A stretch of 64,000 bases of DNA, from NCBI RefSeq assembly GCF_036924525.1, contig NZ_JAZHRU010000001.1:186001-250000 (forward strand). Reading direction: 5' to 3'. Below the pieces are notes generated by a model, which had not been told where the DNA came from, searched no databases, and saw nothing but the letters and a program-made list of their open reading frames with translations. Source of the stretch: Bradyrhizobium sp. AZCC 1719 (GTDB taxonomy: Bacteria > Pseudomonadota > Alphaproteobacteria > Rhizobiales > Xanthobacteraceae). A program made the position numbers and the translations under genes. Positions 47,960 to 56,741 of the stretch are shown one piece after another; position 1 is the first letter of the stretch; each line of letters opens with the position of its first letter.

Positions 47960-48601
47960 ATGGTTGCACCCACAGCAAACAGGATTCATCCCTTAGGCGA
48001 GGAGGACAGTTCGAAGCGCCGCCAGATTTTGGACGGCGCGCGCAAGGTGTTCATGGATCTGGGTTTTGATGGGGCCAGCATGAACGAAATTGCGCGGTCA
48101 GCCGGCGTCTCCAAGGGCACGCTTTACGTTTACTTCGCCGACAAGAGCCGGCTGTTCGAGGCCATTGTCGAGGACGACGCGCTCGAAAAAAGCAAGATCG
48201 CGTACAATCTCGATCCGAAACGCGATGTCGAGACCACGCTGCGCGAATTCGGCCGAACCTATATCGGCTCGATCTGCCGGCCGGGCGGCGGTTCGTCGAT
48301 CCGCACGGTAATGGCAATCGCCGAGCGGATGCCGGAGGTCGGACGCCAATTTTACGGGAACGTGCTGGCAAAGACGATCAACCGCCTCGCCGAGTATCTG
48401 CAGGCGCATGTCCGGTCGAACGATCTTGCGATCGACGACTGCGCCCTCGCCGCCGCGCAGTTCCTGCAGATGTGCCAAGCGACGCTGTTCCTGCCGTTCG
48501 TGTTTCAGGCCGAGCCGGCGCCGTCGGCAGAGCGCATCGCGCGCGTGGTCGACAGCGCAACGCGGATGTTCCTGCAGACCTATCGGGCGAAGCCGGCGTA
48601 A
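47960..48601 (+). CDS. TetR-family repressor of the efflux operon
   Basis: A 213-residue regulator. The N-terminal helix-turn-helix is in ARKVFMDLGFDGASMNEIARSAGVSKGTLYVYFADKSRLFEAIV (residues 26-69), the TetR signature. The C-terminal ligand-binding part is helical and includes a Cys-containing loop. It is divergent from the emrA/emrB genes with a perfect palindrome in the spacer, so it most likely represses that operon and itself, and is released by the exported compound. Ligand unknown. Confidence 0.9.
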   Translation: MVAPTANRIHPLGEEDSSKRRQILDGARKVFMDLGFDGASMNEIARSAGVSKGTLYVYFADKSRLFEAIVEDDALEKSKIAYNLDPKRDVETTLREFGRTYIGSICRPGGGSSIRTVMAIAERMPEVGRQFYGNVLAKTINRLAEYLQAHVRSNDLAIDDCALAAAQFLQMCQATLFLPFVFQAEPAPSAERIARVVDSATRMFLQTYRAKPA

Positions 48602-48633
48602 GACCGGCCTGCGCTTTTTTGATGATGCCCTCG

Positions 48634-50877
48634 CTAGAATCTGTACGTCGCGCTCCCCAGCACGGTGCGGCCGATGCCGAAGAAGCAGTCGCCACGCGAC
48701 CAGCAGGTGGTGACATGACGCTTGTCGGCGATGTTGCTGGCGTTGACCTGAAACCGCCAAGGGCCAGTCTCGTAGCGGATCATGGCGTCGAACAGCGTGT
48801 AATCAGGCGTGCGGATGGCGTCGGTGCCGTCCCAGGACTCGCCGATATAGCGCACGCCGCCGCCGACGGTGACGCCTTGCAGGCCGAGCGCGGTGAGACG
48901 GTACTTCGCCCATAGCGAGGCCTGATGGTCGGGCACGGTTTCGACACGCTTGCCGGCATTGTCGCCGCTTTCCACCCGAGCATCGAGGTAGGAATAGGCA
49001 CCGATCAGATCGAGGTCCGGTGTCACGCGGCTGATCACCTCGAGCTCGGCGCCGCGAATGCGCACCTGCCCGGTCTGGACCGAGAGCAGAGCGCCGTCGG
49101 GGCTGCTCGCCAGCCGGTTCTTCTCGGTGGTGTCGAAGATCGCACCGTTGATCGCCGTGCCGGGCATTGGATTGTACTTGAAGCCCAGCTCCACCATTTC
49201 GCCCTGCTGTGCTTTGCAGGTGCCACCGACACAGATGCCGGAGCCGAAGATCGGAGTGAAAGATTGCGCATAGGTGACATAGGGCGTCAGGCCGAACGGC
49301 AATTCGTACATCAGTCCCGCGCGGCCAGTGGTCGCCCTGGTGTCTTCCGCCGGCGCCCCTTGCACGTTGTTGGTGACAAAATCCTGGCGCAGGCCGACGA
49401 CCGCCAGCCACGGCCCGAGCCGCATCTGGTCCTGCGCGTAGAGCCCAAGCTGGCTCTGCCGCAGGTCCGGTTCCGGCGATAACGGCGGCGCAGCGACGCC
49501 GTTATAAACCGGCGCATAGAGATCGAACCGCGTCAGATCGAGGTAGGTGCCAGACAACGCGCTTTCCTGAAGGCTGCGATAGTCGACGCCGAACAGCGCT
49601 TTGTGCGTGATCGGGCCGGTCGCGAACTTCAATTCGGCGTTGCTGTCCGAGGTAAAACTGTTCTTGCTGGTTTCCCGTCCCGAGACGAACCGTGCCACGG
49701 TGCGCCGCTGAGGATCCCCCAGAAATGGATCTGGATTTGAATAGATGTCCGGATAGATGAACCGGTAGATGCCCTCGATATGGGCGTAACGCATGTTCTG
49801 CCGGATCTTCAGGCCGTCGCTGAAGCTGTGCTCGAACAGGCTCGAGACCGCGCCGGTTTCGGTCTGGTAGCGATCATAGCTGGGCTCGCTGGTAAATCGC
49901 CGCACTGGAATAAGCCCGTTGGGGCCGGGGAATAGTGTGCCCTCATGCGGCAGGAACGCAGTGGAGATACCACTCATATCCTTTTGGTAGGTGCCGAGCA
50001 CGGTCCAACTGGTGTTGTTGGTCGGCCGCCACGTCAGCGACGGCGCCAGCACGATGCGGTCATCCTTGACGTAGTCGGTTTGCGTATTGCTGTCGCGGAA
50101 TACGCCGATGAAGCGATACAGCCACTCCCCGTCCTTGGTGAGTTTACCTGTGCTATCGAGCTGCACCTGCTTGCGGTTGAAACTGCCATATTGCACGCCG
50201 ATCTCGTTGAAGGCCTCCGCCTGCGGACGCTTCGAAATCAGGTTCAGCAGGCCTGCCGTCGAGGTGTCGCCATACAGCACCGATGACGGCCCGCGCAGCA
50301 CCTCGATGCGCTCCAGCGTGTAGGGATCGGGCCGCCATTCGTTGAACTGGAACGTGTTCACCACGCGGGTGCCATCGAGATAAATGTTTGGATCCTGGCC
50401 GCGAAAGCGCGGATAGTCGCCGCGTGAATCCGGGCCAAAGGCGTCGGCGAACACGCCGGGTACGTAGCGCAGCGTTTCCTGCACGGTGAGCGCGCCCTGG
50501 TCGGTGACGCGGTCGGCGGTCACCACCGTGATCGATTGCGGCGTTTCGCGCAGCGGCGTGTCGGTCTTGGTGCCGGTGCCGCTTTGCCCGGCGAGATAAC
50601 CTCGTACCGGTCCGGTGCCCGTTTCCGCGCGCGCGCCAGCGGCAGCATCAGGCGCCGTCCGTCCGCGCTGGGCCGTGCGACGGCTCGCCGCTGACGCGGC
50701 TTGCCGTCTCGGTACGGGACGCGAGCGCGCGGCCGGCGGACGTGAGGGCTGGTCGACCACGACGGCCGGCAATTCTCGCGCGGACGATTGCGCTTCCGCC
50801 GGCGTCACATCGATCATCGCGGCGAGCATCGGCAGCGCGGCGCCGAGCCATCCCGCGGTCTTCAAGCATGCAGTCAT
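48634..50877 (-). CDS. TonB-dependent siderophore receptor
   Basis: A 747-residue outer-membrane receptor with an N-terminal signal peptide (cleavage likely after PAEA, near residue 29). A linker follows, then a plug domain starting at PQSITVVTADRVTDQGALTVQETLRYVPGVF (about residues 113-143). The 22-strand beta-barrel ends in ..TVLGSATYRF with a C-terminal Phe. The segment GPSSVLYGDTSTAGLLNLISKRP is the plug signature of FpvA/FhuE-type siderophore receptors. No TonB box is clear and no signalling extension is seen. An ICE-like motif lies upstream, suggesting iron control. Confidence 0.92.
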   Translation of the reverse strand: MTACLKTAGWLGAALPMLAAMIDVTPAEAQSSARELPAVVVDQPSRPPAARSRPVPRRQAASAASRRTAQRGRTAPDAAAGARAETGTGPVRGYLAGQSGTGTKTDTPLRETPQSITVVTADRVTDQGALTVQETLRYVPGVFADAFGPDSRGDYPRFRGQDPNIYLDGTRVVNTFQFNEWRPDPYTLERIEVLRGPSSVLYGDTSTAGLLNLISKRPQAEAFNEIGVQYGSFNRKQVQLDSTGKLTKDGEWLYRFIGVFRDSNTQTDYVKDDRIVLAPSLTWRPTNNTSWTVLGTYQKDMSGISTAFLPHEGTLFPGPNGLIPVRRFTSEPSYDRYQTETGAVSSLFEHSFSDGLKIRQNMRYAHIEGIYRFIYPDIYSNPDPFLGDPQRRTVARFVSGRETSKNSFTSDSNAELKFATGPITHKALFGVDYRSLQESALSGTYLDLTRFDLYAPVYNGVAAPPLSPEPDLRQSQLGLYAQDQMRLGPWLAVVGLRQDFVTNNVQGAPAEDTRATTGRAGLMYELPFGLTPYVTYAQSFTPIFGSGICVGGTCKAQQGEMVELGFKYNPMPGTAINGAIFDTTEKNRLASSPDGALLSVQTGQVRIRGAELEVISRVTPDLDLIGAYSYLDARVESGDNAGKRVETVPDHQASLWAKYRLTALGLQGVTVGGGVRYIGESWDGTDAIRTPDYTLFDAMIRYETGPWRFQVNASNIADKRHVTTCWSRGDCFFGIGRTVLGSATYRF

Positions 50878-51233
50878 TTCCAGTCCTCATCGATTCGCGC
50901 GGGACCAGTAACAAGCATGACCATGGTGATGAAGTGCGCGAAGGATGAAACAGCGAACCAATCACGGGTTTAGAATTAGTATTCCTCCAAGAAACTGGAT
51001 TGCGCCGATCGGCGGTTGTGAGGAATTGGCAATACGCGGCTTTGCGCGAGTACGCGGATGCATCGTTGTTGTAGCCACTGTGGCGCAGCAGCAGCTCGCA
51101 GGGAGCCAAGGAAGTGGGGAACAAAATGATGCCATCGCACGTAATGGTTGCGTTTCGCAACGACATCAACGAAAATGCCTTGGCTTAGGAACCAAAGTTC
51201 CGCTGGATAGTTTATCTCCGCTCGGAGGCAGGG
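50878..51233. other. Non-coding region upstream of the siderophore receptor
   Basis: No convincing gene was seen in 356 bases. It contains the probable receptor promoter on the minus strand and the ICE-like motif at 50969-50984. The right half (51050-51230) shows no recognised element. Confidence 0.45.
50969..50984 (-). promoter_or_regulatory. Possible iron-control (ICE/Irr-like) box
   Basis: On the minus strand, GAATACTAATTCTAAA. The right half TTCTAAA matches the half-site of the iron control element that the Irr regulator uses in Bradyrhizobium; the left half is imperfect (GAAT instead of TTTAGAA). It lies about 90 bases upstream of the receptor start. Confidence 0.3.
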
Positions 51234-51323
51234 ATGATGTCCGTCAAGAGCGCACTTTTTTGGATGACCGGCGTTCCGCTGTCGATCATTCTGCTGCTCG
51301 CACTCTTCCTGCATCCCGGCTGA
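51234..51323 (+). CDS. Small membrane protein, 29 residues
   Basis: An ATG with a good ribosome site (GGAGG seven bases upstream) starts a frame of 29 codons, MMSVKSALFWMTGVPLSII.., with a single hydrophobic helix (VPLSIILLLALF) and a stop TGA. This pattern, a basic N-terminus then one helix, is that of short bacterial membrane peptides. The gene has no recognised family and sits between the siderophore receptor and the YunG-like gene. Moderate confidence that it is translated. Confidence 0.45.
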   Translation: MMSVKSALFWMTGVPLSIILLLALFLHPG

Positions 51324-51409
51324 CGCGTTCGTTAGCCGGTCGTCGCTCGCGCCATGAAGCGTGACGCGCGACTCGGCAGGAGCACCATCACCGCACGCAC
51401 GGGGTATTG

Positions 51410-51757
51410 ATGACGACGGGTTGCTCATCCCTGACCGGCCTCTATCACAAGCTGCGCAGCGCCTGGTCGGCGGAGACGAGCAGCCAGTGGCGGTCCGACA
51501 ATCCCGCGGCGGGTCAATGCTCGGTGACGGCGCTGGTGATCCAGGACGAACTCGGAGGCGAGATCCTGAAAACGCAGGTCAACGGCGCCTGGCATTTCTA
51601 CAATCAGGTCAACGGGCGGCGCGTCGATTTCACGATGAGCCAGTTCGACAGCCCAATCGGGTATGATGACCTGCCAAGCAACAGGCAGGAGGCGCTCGAT
51701 GACACGTCCATGAAGCAATACGAATTGCTTCTCGGACGGATACAATCAGGTTGTTGA
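51410..51757 (+). CDS. YunG-like small protein
   Basis: A 115-residue soluble protein of the YunG-like type. The start MTTGCSSLTGLYHKLRSAWSAETS is chosen over a TTG one codon earlier. It contains QCSVTALVIQDELGGEIL (residues 36-53), in which the Gln-Cys and the GGEIL segment resemble YunG-type proteins. It also has GAWHFYNQVNGRRVDFTMSQF, a pattern recalled from the same family. The role of YunG is unknown; the Cys and His could form a small catalytic or binding site. It is 86 bases after the 29-residue ORF on the same strand. Confidence 0.6.
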   Translation: MTTGCSSLTGLYHKLRSAWSAETSSQWRSDNPAAGQCSVTALVIQDELGGEILKTQVNGAWHFYNQVNGRRVDFTMSQFDSPIGYDDLPSNRQEALDDTSMKQYELLLGRIQSGC

Positions 51758-51780
51758 CCTCTCGAAATCTGTCGCTCATG

Positions 51781-51906
51781 CCCCGGACGCGGGGCACCGC
51801 GAAGCGGTGCGCCGCAGAGCCGGGGCCCACTATCTACCGCGCGATCGCGACAATGGGTCCCGGTTCTGCGACGCAGCGCTGCGCGCTGCATCGCGCCCGG
51901 GACACG
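51781..51906. repeat. CCCGGACGCGG-type repeat, copy 2
   Basis: An inverted repeat of about 126 bp running from CCCCGGACGCGGGGCACCGC to GCGCCCGGGACACG, with a GCGCGATCGCG palindrome in the middle. It is related to 20948-21058 and 61451-61570. Confidence 0.8.
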
Positions 51907-51936
51907 TGCGACCACGGTGAAGGATGTTGACGCCAA

Positions 51937-52287
51937 ATGACCCGCATCGCCTTCATTCTCGTTTTGCTCTTCACCGCGCCCTGGGAAGCAGCCGAGATTG
52001 TTGAGGTGAAAGATCGAGGCCCCGTCGACCTCGCGCGGTTCACCTGCCGGGACATCACCCGCAGCAGCATCATTAGCCGGGTATGTTACGACAGCGAAAC
52101 CCGGCGCATGCTGCTCCAGCGCCACGCGGTCTACCAGCAATATTGCGACGTGCCGAAAGCCGCGTACGATGCGCTCCTGAACGCGCCATCGATGGGCCAG
52201 TACTTCCACGCAACCGTTGAGACGGCCGGCCGCGAAGGCAACCGGCCTTACGACTGCCGGCCCGGCAAGGCGCCGTCATATCAGTGA
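51937..52287 (+). CDS. Secreted KTSC-domain protein
   Basis: A 116-residue protein with a cleavable signal peptide (IAFILVLLFTAPWEAA, cleavage near residue 19). The mature part has the KTSC pattern: VDLARFTCRDITRSSIISRVCYDSE, then AVYQQYCDVPKAAYDALLNAPSMGQYF, ending in YDCRPGKAPSYQ. KTSC proteins are small and of unknown function; the four conserved Cys residues may form disulfides in the periplasm. It is followed by a TetR gene 82 bases downstream. Confidence 0.75.
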   Translation: MTRIAFILVLLFTAPWEAAEIVEVKDRGPVDLARFTCRDITRSSIISRVCYDSETRRMLLQRHAVYQQYCDVPKAAYDALLNAPSMGQYFHATVETAGREGNRPYDCRPGKAPSYQ

Positions 52288-52334
52288 CGTCCCGCCTGCC
52301 CATTGTGGCCATCGTGTCCCTCGCGCCTCCGTGA

Positions 52335-52361
52335 TTTGACAATTCATCTATTTTTGTCAAA
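52335..52361. promoter_or_regulatory. Inverted repeat upstream of tetR-xdh operon
   Basis: TTTGACAA and its partner TTGTCAAA face each other across about 11 bases, ending eight bases before the TetR start codon. It is a possible autoregulatory operator for the TetR protein encoded next. Confidence 0.5.
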
Positions 52362-52369
52362 ATCGTAAA

Positions 52370-53053
52370 ATGGGTCCGCGCACGCGCATTCTGGATGCCG
52401 CGATGCTGGTATTCCGCCGGCACGGTTTTCGACGCTCGTCGATCGAGCAGGCGGCGGAGGCCGCCGGACTGACGCGGCAGGCGCTCTACCATCATTTCAA
52501 ATCCAAGGAAGCGCTGTTTCGCGCCGTCATCGAACGGCTGCATGAGGAAGCGCTCGCCGCTGAAATCGCCGCGGCCGGCGCCGCCGAGAAGCAAGGCGGC
52601 AGCCTCGCCGATATTCTCGTCGCATCGGTCTCCGCCAAGCTCGGGCAATTGGCCGCTTCGCTCGATGGCTCGCCGCATGTCGAGGAGCTGTTCTCCGAAC
52701 ATCTCCTGCAGGCGCGCGACCTCTATCAGAAATATGCCGCCGCCTATGCGGATCAGCTCGACGCGACGATCACACGCGTTTGCCGCAAGCAGAGCCTCGT
52801 TCTCAACGCCGGCATGACGCCGCGCGATCTTGCGCGATGCGTGGAGATGGCGGTCAACGGCACCAAATCCGCCTACCCCGCGATGCAGCCGACTGACGCC
52901 TTCCTGAAGGATCTGGAAATCATGCTGCGCACGCTGATCGCCGGGGCCGTCGGCCCGGCGAAGCAGCCGCGCGGGGCCAAACCGAAGCCGGCCAAGAAAG
53001 CCGACAAGAAACCCGACAAGAAATCCGCCCGCAAACCTGGAGATCGCAGATGA
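52370..53053 (+). CDS. TetR-family regulator with Lys-rich tail
   Basis: A 227-residue regulator. The helix-turn-helix is in AAMLVFRRHGFRRSSIEQAAEAAGLTRQALYHHFKSKEALFRAVI (residues 7-51). The C-terminal ligand-binding domain (AetR/YcdC-like) covers residues 60-190. The last 30 or so residues are a Lys/Pro-rich tail (KPAKKADKKPDKK) that could bind nucleic acid. Its stop overlaps the start of the molybdenum hydroxylase gene by four bases (ATGA), so they are translationally coupled. It may control this operon through the inverted repeat upstream. Confidence 0.85.
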   Translation: MGPRTRILDAAMLVFRRHGFRRSSIEQAAEAAGLTRQALYHHFKSKEALFRAVIERLHEEALAAEIAAAGAAEKQGGSLADILVASVSAKLGQLAASLDGSPHVEELFSEHLLQARDLYQKYAAAYADQLDATITRVCRKQSLVLNAGMTPRDLARCVEMAVNGTKSAYPAMQPTDAFLKDLEIMLRTLIAGAVGPAKQPRGAKPKPAKKADKKPDKKSARKPGDRR

Positions 53054-55740
53054 GCACCATGACGATCAACGGCAAGCTCGCTCCCCTCCCCGACGATCCC
53101 GATGCGCTGCTGGTCGACGTCGTGCGCGACGAACTCGACCTCACCGGCACCAAGCTTGTGTGCGGGGCCGGCGTCTGCGGCGCTTGCACAGTGCTGGTCG
53201 ACGGCGAGCCTGCCGTGAGTTGCCTGATGCCGGCGCGCACCGCCGCGGACAGAAACGTGACTACGGTCGAAGGCATCGGCGCGGAAAAACTTCACCCGGT
53301 GCAGAAGGCCTTCATGGCGCACGACGCCCTGCAATGCGGCTTCTGCACGCCGGGCTTCATCGTCGAGGCAGCGGCGTTTCATGATTCCTGGCGTGCGGCC
53401 AAGGCAACGGCGGTGCCCTCGCGCGAGGAAATCGGCGCGGCGCTGTCGGGGCATCTCTGCCGCTGCGGCGCCTATGACGGAATCTTCCGCGCCGTGGCGG
53501 ATGCCTGCGCCGGCCGCTTCGACGGCGAGGAGTTCGTTCCGCCGCGCATGGAAGCGCGCGACAAGGTGACGGGATCGGCGAAGTATACCGTCGACATCCA
53601 TCATGACGGCCAGCTCGAAGGCGTGATCCTGCGCTCGCCGTTCGCGCATGCGCGCATCGGTGAGCTCGATCTCACCGCCGCGCGCGCCATGCCGGGTGTG
53701 AGCGCAGCGATCTCGCTGCTCGGCGACGACCGCATCGTCCGCTTTGTCGGTGAGCCTATCGCCGCCGTCGCCGCCAGGGATCGCAAGACGGCGCTGGCCG
53801 CCATCACCGCAATCAAGGTCGTAGGCGAACGCCTGCCGTCGGTAATCGGGCTCGATGAAGCGCGCGGGGCCGATGCGCCCGTCGTGTTCGAAAAATCCAC
53901 GCGCAAGAAGGCCGGTAACGTCTCCGAAGGAGCCGGAGCGCCCGCCTCCTGGAAAGGTAACATCCGCGGCCCCTCGGCGGCGTTCTCCAAGAAGCCGAAG
54001 AAGGTGCGAAGCTGGATCGACAGCGCGCGCTCCGCGAACAATCCGCTGCTGGTGGAGGGCACCTTCCGCACCGGCACGCAACAGCATGCCTGCCTCGAGC
54101 CGCATGCGGCGGTCGCGCGTTTCGACGGCGATCGGCTCACCGTGCATGTCTCGACGCAAGCCGTGTTTCACCTGATGGAGCTGATCGCCAAGCGCTACAA
54201 GCTCGCCCACGACAAGGTGCGCGTGATTGCCGACCATGTCGGTGGCGGCTTTGGCTCGAAGGCTGCGCTTGGCGTGGAAACGACCACCGCGATCGAGCTG
54301 GCGCGCGAGGCCAAGGCGCCGGTGCGCGTCGCCTACGATCGGCACGAGGAGCTTTCGGTTACCGGCTATCGGCCGGCGGCGGAAATGAAGGTCGCGCTGC
54401 TGCCGTCCGACCAGGGCGAATTGAAAGCGCTTTCGTTCACCGCTTATGCCGATACAGGAGCTGCGACCAATTCAACCATCGCGGCACTTGCCCGCCTGAT
54501 CTATCCCGCAGAAGGCAAGGAACTGGCCGATTTCGATGTCATCAGCAATTTGCCGGCTGGTGCCCCCTTCCGCGGCCCCGGCGGGCCGCCGATGGCGTTT
54601 GCGCTGGAGCAGGCGGTCGACGAAGCGGCGGTGCGCATGAACATCGACGCGATCGCGCTTCGCAAACGCTGGGATCCCGATCCTAACCGCCAGCGGCTCT
54701 ACGATTGGGCTTCGAGCCTCGAGGTCTGGCGCAACCGCAAACCGGTCGCTGCGCAAAGCGGCCGTTATCGCCGCGGCGTCGGCGTCGCCACCGGCTACTG
54801 GCTATACTTGTGGCAGCCCGGCTCCAAGGTCGAGGTGGCCGTGAAGGGCGGACGCCTGATCGCCAGCACCGCGACGCAGGATATCGGCACCGGCACCCGC
54901 ACCGTGATCGCCAATACGCTCGCACGCGAGTTTGGACTGGAGCCGCACGAAGTCGAAGTCCGGATCGGCGATTCCAAACTGCCGGAAGGGCCGGGCTCCG
55001 GCGGCAGCCGGGTGACGGCTTCGGTGATCCCGCCGATGCTGCTCGCCATCGAGCAGTTGAAAGCCGCGATCCAGCAAAGCGCAAAACGGCGACCCGTCCC
55101 CGGCTCCAATGCGCCGTGGCGCGAAATGCTCGCAGCCTCGCCCGACCTCGCCGCTTCCGGTGTGCGGCCGGAGGACTCCAGGCAGATGGCGCCGGGCATC
55201 CAGTCGCCGCTCAAGCAAGCCGGCTTCATGGGTTGGATCTTCGGCTGGATGATGCGGCGCTTCTCCAACCTTGCGATCGGCGCCGGTGTGCCGAGTTCGG
55301 TGCAGGTCGTCGAAGTCGAGGTCGATACCTGGCTCGGCCATGTCAGCGTCGTCAAGGTTCACACCGGCATTGCGGTCGGCAAGGTGGTGGCGCCCGCGCT
55401 GGCGCACAGCCAAGCTGCTGGCGCGGTCATCCAGGGCGTCGGCTACGCGCTCTATGAAACACGAGAGGTCGATTCCCGCACCGGCGATGTGCTCAGCGGC
55501 GGCATGGAAGATTATCGCATTCCCGGAATCGCCGACACGCCTGTCATCGAGGTGCATTTCGACCAGGGCGGATTCGATCACGTGCTCGGCGGCAGTGTCG
55601 GCATCGGCGAGGTCGCAACCGTGCCGACCTCGCCCGCGGTCGCCAACGCCATTCACCACGCGACCGGGGTTCGGCTGACCGAACTGCCGATCCGCCCCGA
55701 CCGTCTCGTCGCCGCGCTCAAAGGGAGGGCCGCCGCATGA
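53050..55740 (+). CDS. Fused 2Fe-2S / molybdopterin subunit of a xanthine-dehydrogenase-family oxidoreductase
   Basis: An 896-residue protein. The N-terminal plant-type [2Fe-2S] domain has Cys38, Cys43, Cys46 and Cys58; the second [2Fe-2S] domain has Cys96, Cys99, Cys137 and Cys139 (LQCGFCTPG, HLCRCG). From about residue 165 it continues as the Mo-cofactor subunit (PPRMEARDKVTGSAKYTVD, VGGGFGSKAALGVET, PFRGPGGPPMAFALEQAVDEAA, DIGTGTRTVIA). Normally these are separate subunits. Substrates of the family are aldehydes, purines or aromatic heterocycles. It overlaps the TetR gene and the FAD subunit gene by four bases each. No Tat signal is visible, so a cytoplasmic location is likely. Confidence 0.88.
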   Translation: MSTMTINGKLAPLPDDPDALLVDVVRDELDLTGTKLVCGAGVCGACTVLVDGEPAVSCLMPARTAADRNVTTVEGIGAEKLHPVQKAFMAHDALQCGFCTPGFIVEAAAFHDSWRAAKATAVPSREEIGAALSGHLCRCGAYDGIFRAVADACAGRFDGEEFVPPRMEARDKVTGSAKYTVDIHHDGQLEGVILRSPFAHARIGELDLTAARAMPGVSAAISLLGDDRIVRFVGEPIAAVAARDRKTALAAITAIKVVGERLPSVIGLDEARGADAPVVFEKSTRKKAGNVSEGAGAPASWKGNIRGPSAAFSKKPKKVRSWIDSARSANNPLLVEGTFRTGTQQHACLEPHAAVARFDGDRLTVHVSTQAVFHLMELIAKRYKLAHDKVRVIADHVGGGFGSKAALGVETTTAIELAREAKAPVRVAYDRHEELSVTGYRPAAEMKVALLPSDQGELKALSFTAYADTGAATNSTIAALARLIYPAEGKELADFDVISNLPAGAPFRGPGGPPMAFALEQAVDEAAVRMNIDAIALRKRWDPDPNRQRLYDWASSLEVWRNRKPVAAQSGRYRRGVGVATGYWLYLWQPGSKVEVAVKGGRLIASTATQDIGTGTRTVIANTLAREFGLEPHEVEVRIGDSKLPEGPGSGGSRVTASVIPPMLLAIEQLKAAIQQSAKRRPVPGSNAPWREMLAASPDLAASGVRPEDSRQMAPGIQSPLKQAGFMGWIFGWMMRRFSNLAIGAGVPSSVQVVEVEVDTWLGHVSVVKVHTGIAVGKVVAPALAHSQAAGAVIQGVGYALYETREVDSRTGDVLSGGMEDYRIPGIADTPVIEVHFDQGGFDHVLGGSVGIGEVATVPTSPAVANAIHHATGVRLTELPIRPDRLVAALKGRAAA

Positions 55741-56678
55741 CACCGACAGCCATGACCGCCACGCAAGCCGGCGAATTCCGCGCCGCCGGCACCGACCTCT
55801 CCGAGCGGCGCCGCAGCGGCGTCTCGACGGGGCCGTTGATCGATATTTCAGCCGCGCCCGACATGATCGGGATGCATTGGGGCGCCGACGGAAGTTTGCG
55901 CCTCGGTGCCTTCACCACCATTGCCGCCATCGCGGCCGATGCACGCGTCGCCGCGGCGTATCCGGGCATAGCCGCATCCGCGCAAGGATTGGCGACGCCG
56001 CAGGTCCGTCACTTCGCCACCCTCGGCGGCAATCTCGCGCAACGTTCGCGCTGCTGGTATTTTCGAAATCCGCACATCGCCTGTCTCAGGAAGGGCGGAC
56101 CGGATTGTCCCGCGCGGTCCGGCAATCATCTCTACCACGTCGCGTTCGACCTCGGCCCCTGCGTGGCGCCGCATCCCTCGACGATGGCCGCGGCGCTGCT
56201 TGCCCATGATGCGAAAGTGATGACCGACCAACGGAGTTCGCTGACGATCGGCGACCTCCTCGGCGACGGCTCCAACGGTACCGCCGACAACGCACTGCAG
56301 CCGGGCGAGATGATCACGAGCGTCGAGCTCCCCTCATCGCTGCAAGGCGAGCGCGCGCTCTACAAGCGCGCCATCAGCCGCACCCATGCCGAATGGCCGC
56401 TGGTCGAAGTCTGCGCCCGCGCCGTGGTGAAGGACGGCGCATTCCAGTTCATCCGCCTGGCCGCCGGCGGCATCGCCCCGGTGCCGCTGCGGCTTGCGGC
56501 TGCGGAAGCCGTGTTGCAAGGCAACGCGGCCAGTGCAGCGAATATCGCTAGCGCCGCCGAGCAGGCGACGGCAGGCGCCAAGCCGTTGCCGATGACGGGC
56601 TACAAGCTCGATCTGCTGAAGGGCGTGGTGCGGGATTTGTTGGAGAAGATTGCAAGAGTGAGCGTGAAGATCTCGTAG
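55737..56678 (+). CDS. FAD-binding subunit with probable [4Fe-4S] site
   Basis: A 313-residue subunit of the molybdenum hydroxylase encoded just upstream, with which it overlaps by four bases. RHFATLGGNLAQRSRC is the FAD-binding motif. Four Cys (106, 116, 124, 142) lie in SRCWYFRNPHIACLRKGG..DCPA..GPC, the pattern of the extra [4Fe-4S] cluster found in PaoB/YagS, the FAD subunit of the periplasmic aldehyde oxidoreductase PaoABC. This suggests an aldehyde-oxidoreductase-like enzyme. No xdhC/paoD-type maturation gene is seen in the window. Confidence 0.85.
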   Translation: MTPTAMTATQAGEFRAAGTDLSERRRSGVSTGPLIDISAAPDMIGMHWGADGSLRLGAFTTIAAIAADARVAAAYPGIAASAQGLATPQVRHFATLGGNLAQRSRCWYFRNPHIACLRKGGPDCPARSGNHLYHVAFDLGPCVAPHPSTMAAALLAHDAKVMTDQRSSLTIGDLLGDGSNGTADNALQPGEMITSVELPSSLQGERALYKRAISRTHAEWPLVEVCARAVVKDGAFQFIRLAAGGIAPVPLRLAAAEAVLQGNAASAANIASAAEQATAGAKPLPMTGYKLDLLKGVVRDLLEKIARVSVKIS

Positions 56679-56720
56679 CATGGATAGAGCGAAGTATTGC
56701 TTCGCTCTATCCATCCTACG
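56674..56720. terminator. Hairpin between converging genes
   Basis: A 15-bp perfect stem, ATGGATAGAGCGAAG pairing with CTTCGCTCTATCCAT, around a 5-base loop. It is extended by CGTAG/CTACG across one mismatch. It overlaps the last codons of the FAD subunit gene and lies before the end of the extensin-like gene on the other strand; a bidirectional terminator or a repeat relic are both possible. Confidence 0.5.
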
Positions 56721-56741
56721 CGTTGGGCAGTTCGCTCAACG

